A stretch of DNA of 15,845 nucleotides from assembly GCA_004560915.1 (NCBI GenBank), contig SFTR01000037.1:1-15845 (forward strand), given 5' to 3'. Of this stretch, positions 14,686 to 15,845 are shown piece after piece (positions within the stretch are counted from its first letter, which is position 1; each line of letters begins with the position of its first letter). This DNA comes from a bacterium (GTDB lineage Bacteria; Bacillota_I; Bacilli_A; RF39; UBA660). The notes beneath the pieces were generated by a model, which worked only from the letters and a program-made list of their open reading frames with translations, did no database searches and was not told the DNA's origin. Made by a program: the position numbers and the translations under genes.

Positions 14686-15741
14686 ATGGATGAAGAAAAG
14701 AAGAAAACTACTGTTAAAAGAAAGACTAGTAGTACTAAGAAAACCACTAGTACTAAAAAGAAAACTAGTACAAGTAAAAAGGATAGTACTAAAAGTAGTA
14801 ATGTAAAAGCAAGTACTAAAAAAAGTACTCCTAAGAAAACAAATAATACTAAGAGAAAAACTACTAGTACTAAAAATAAAAGTACTAGTGTTAAAAAAAC
14901 TACTAGTAATAAAAATAAAAGTACAGGGACAAAGAAAAAGATAGTTAAGAAGGAAGTTCCTAAAAAAGAAGAAGTAGTAAAGGCAGAAGAAAAGAAAGAT
15001 AATAAGAAAACTAAAACAATACTTGATATTATTATATATGTGTTTATAGGTGTTGTTTGTGTATGTTTAGTATTATTATATTTTAAGAGAAAAGAAGATA
15101 ATGAAACTATCAAGGAACTTGAAGAAACTGTTATTACTAAAGATATTGAAATAGTTGATGATAAGACTGTTAAAGATTATATTAATGAACTTAGAAGTAA
15201 ATATGATAATGATGATATTAAGGGTATACTTAGTATTGATGGACTTGATGTTAGTATTCCAGTAGTTAAGGGTAAAGACAATAGCTATTATTTAAAGCAT
15301 GCTGTTACTAAAAAGAAAAGTGTAATAGGTAGTGTTTTCATTGATTATAGAAATAATACTACTAGCAGACAAATAAATGTATATGGACACAATAGTACTA
15401 AGTTTGATCCTCCATTTAAAGTATTAGAGGAATACTTAAATAAAGATTATTATGAAGAACATAAGTATTTTGAATTTATGGTTAATGATGAAACTCGTAA
15501 GTATGAAATATTTAGTGTTATTATTGCTGATAAAGAAGACGCTGAAGAACATATGCAATTTAGTTATAAGAAAGATAGTGACTGGTTAAAACATTATCAA
15601 AGACTTAAAAGAAGAAGCAAATATAAAATAGATGTTGATGTAAATAAAGATGATAAAATAATGGTACTTCAAACATGCATATTTGGTAGATATCATGACA
15701 AATTATTGGTTATTGTTGGAAAAGAGATTGAAAGAAAATAG
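14686..15741 (+). CDS. Class B-type sortase with a Lys/Thr/Ser-rich cytoplasmic tail
   Basis: 351 residues. Sortases are membrane transpeptidases that cut a C-terminal sorting motif and attach surface proteins to the wall or polymerise pilins. Order: a very basic low-complexity tail (1-about 110) full of TSTKK-like units, one transmembrane helix (about 111-132), a charged linker, and a sortase domain (about 175-351) with SIPVVKGKDNSYYL, the catalytic His in YGHNS (H235), PPFKVLEEY and the catalytic Cys in LQTC (C331). The usual Arg eight residues after Cys is Lys (K339, in HDKLLVIVG); the nearest Arg is R335. The topology puts the tail in the cytoplasm. RBS AGGTGA overlaps the dnaE stop, so it is probably cotranscribed with dnaE. 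No sortase substrate is in the window. Confidence 0.85.
   Translation: MDEEKKKTTVKRKTSSTKKTTSTKKKTSTSKKDSTKSSNVKASTKKSTPKKTNNTKRKTTSTKNKSTSVKKTTSNKNKSTGTKKKIVKKEVPKKEEVVKAEEKKDNKKTKTILDIIIYVFIGVVCVCLVLLYFKRKEDNETIKELEETVITKDIEIVDDKTVKDYINELRSKYDNDDIKGILSIDGLDVSIPVVKGKDNSYYLKHAVTKKKSVIGSVFIDYRNNTTSRQINVYGHNSTKFDPPFKVLEEYLNKDYYEEHKYFEFMVNDETRKYEIFSVIIADKEDAEEHMQFSYKKDSDWLKHYQRLKRRSKYKIDVDVNKDDKIMVLQTCIFGRYHDKLLVIVGKEIERK
14700..14940 (+). repeat. Low-complexity coding repeat (Lys/Thr/Ser tail of the sortase)
   Basis: Imperfect repeats built on ACTAGTACTAAAAAG-like units encode degenerate T-S-T-K-K motifs. The opposite strand is open for 156 codons only because of this composition. Confidence 0.8.
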
Positions 15742-15763
15742 TAGTTTGTTGACTACTATTTTT
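15735..15763 (+). terminator. Intrinsic terminator of the dnaE-sortase unit
   Basis: AATAGTAG (15737-15744) pairs with CTACTATT (15753-15760), loop TTTGTTGA, then TTT; flanking A/T pairs extend the stem to 15735-15762. It overlaps the TAG stop. Confidence 0.85.
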
Positions 15764-15769
15764 ATATAT

Positions 15770-15796
15770 AAAAAAACAGTATAAAATTTATACTGT
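15770..15796 (-). terminator. Minus-strand terminator of a gene entering from the right
   Basis: ACAGTATAA (15776-15784) pairs with TTATACTGT (15788-15796), a 9-bp stem with a 3-nt loop. On the minus strand it is followed by six Ts (15775-15770). It implies convergent transcription from the right edge. Confidence 0.75.
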
Positions 15797-15803
15797 AATT
15801 TTA

Positions 15804-15845
15804 TTAGTTAAATCTTTTTCTAATTATTATAGTTGTAATTAGAAA
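15804..15845 (-). CDS. Possible C-terminal end of a minus-strand gene (cut by window edge)
   Basis: Thirteen open codons run from the right edge to TAA at 15806-15804, reading FLITTIIIRKRFN, a hydrophobic stretch followed by basic residues, as at the end of a membrane protein. The only other support is the minus-strand terminator eight bases beyond the stop. Confidence 0.4.
   Translation of the reverse strand, partial: FLITTIIIRKRFN

Noticed and set aside
14643..15113. 156-codon minus-strand open frame
   Set aside because: It is the complement of the Lys/Thr/Ser repeat of the sortase: a Leu/Val/Phe-only shadow without an RBS.
1..15845. CRISPR array, insertion sequence, prophage or integrative element
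   Set aside because: No regularly spaced repeats, transposase, integrase or terminal inverted repeats were seen; base composition and codon use are uniform.

Overview
The window is about 15.8 kb of very AT-rich chromosomal DNA with short intergenic gaps. The gene content points to a walled, low-GC Gram-positive bacterium: SepF, DivIVA, a class B-type sortase, a tRNA-sensing T-box leader, strong AGGAGG-type ribosome binding sites and T-run terminators. The short DnaE, single-chain glycyl-tRNA synthetase and extreme codon bias suggest an uncultured gut Bacilli lineage near the Mollicutes/Erysipelotrichia. That placement is inference. The code is standard: Trp is TGG, and no conserved gene carries an in-frame TGA.

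Left part (1-5357): the 3' three quarters of clpB enters from the left edge. Two membrane proteins with N-terminal zinc ribbons follow; the second is cut short by an in-frame stop. Next come an ATP-grasp ligase, apparently expressed from a nearly leaderless promoter, and an RNase HII gene (rnhB) broken by one extra T. Nearly every unit ends in a clear hairpin terminator.

Middle (5322-9825): a large protein built from two copies of a [winged-helix-like + metallophosphoesterase] module, with a degenerate first copy, is frameshifted by an extra TA. A promoter inside its 3' end drives a glycine-type T-box leader, an unrecognised 241-residue protein and the glycyl-tRNA synthetase gene, overlapping by one base.

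Right part (9872-15845): sepF and divIVA are adjacent (division/polarity), followed by a type IV pilin-like protein. A roughly 540-bp gap without annotated genes follows and is the most interesting stretch. It holds a plus-strand small RNA with its own promoter and terminator and complementary loops. Convergent to it is a minus-strand gene for a 29-residue single-helix membrane peptide whose structured leader can pair with its own ribosome binding site. This resembles a type I toxin-antitoxin or riboswitch-controlled micropeptide locus. After it come dnaE, with a degenerate PHP domain, and a sortase with a roughly 110-residue Lys/Thr/Ser-rich cytoplasmic tail. The end of a convergent minus-strand gene is probably present at the right edge.

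Three reading frames are damaged within 4 kb (nonsense at 3551, +T at 4851-4856, +TA at 7040-7045). Either this strain carries recent lesions or the assembly has local errors; the sequence alone cannot decide.
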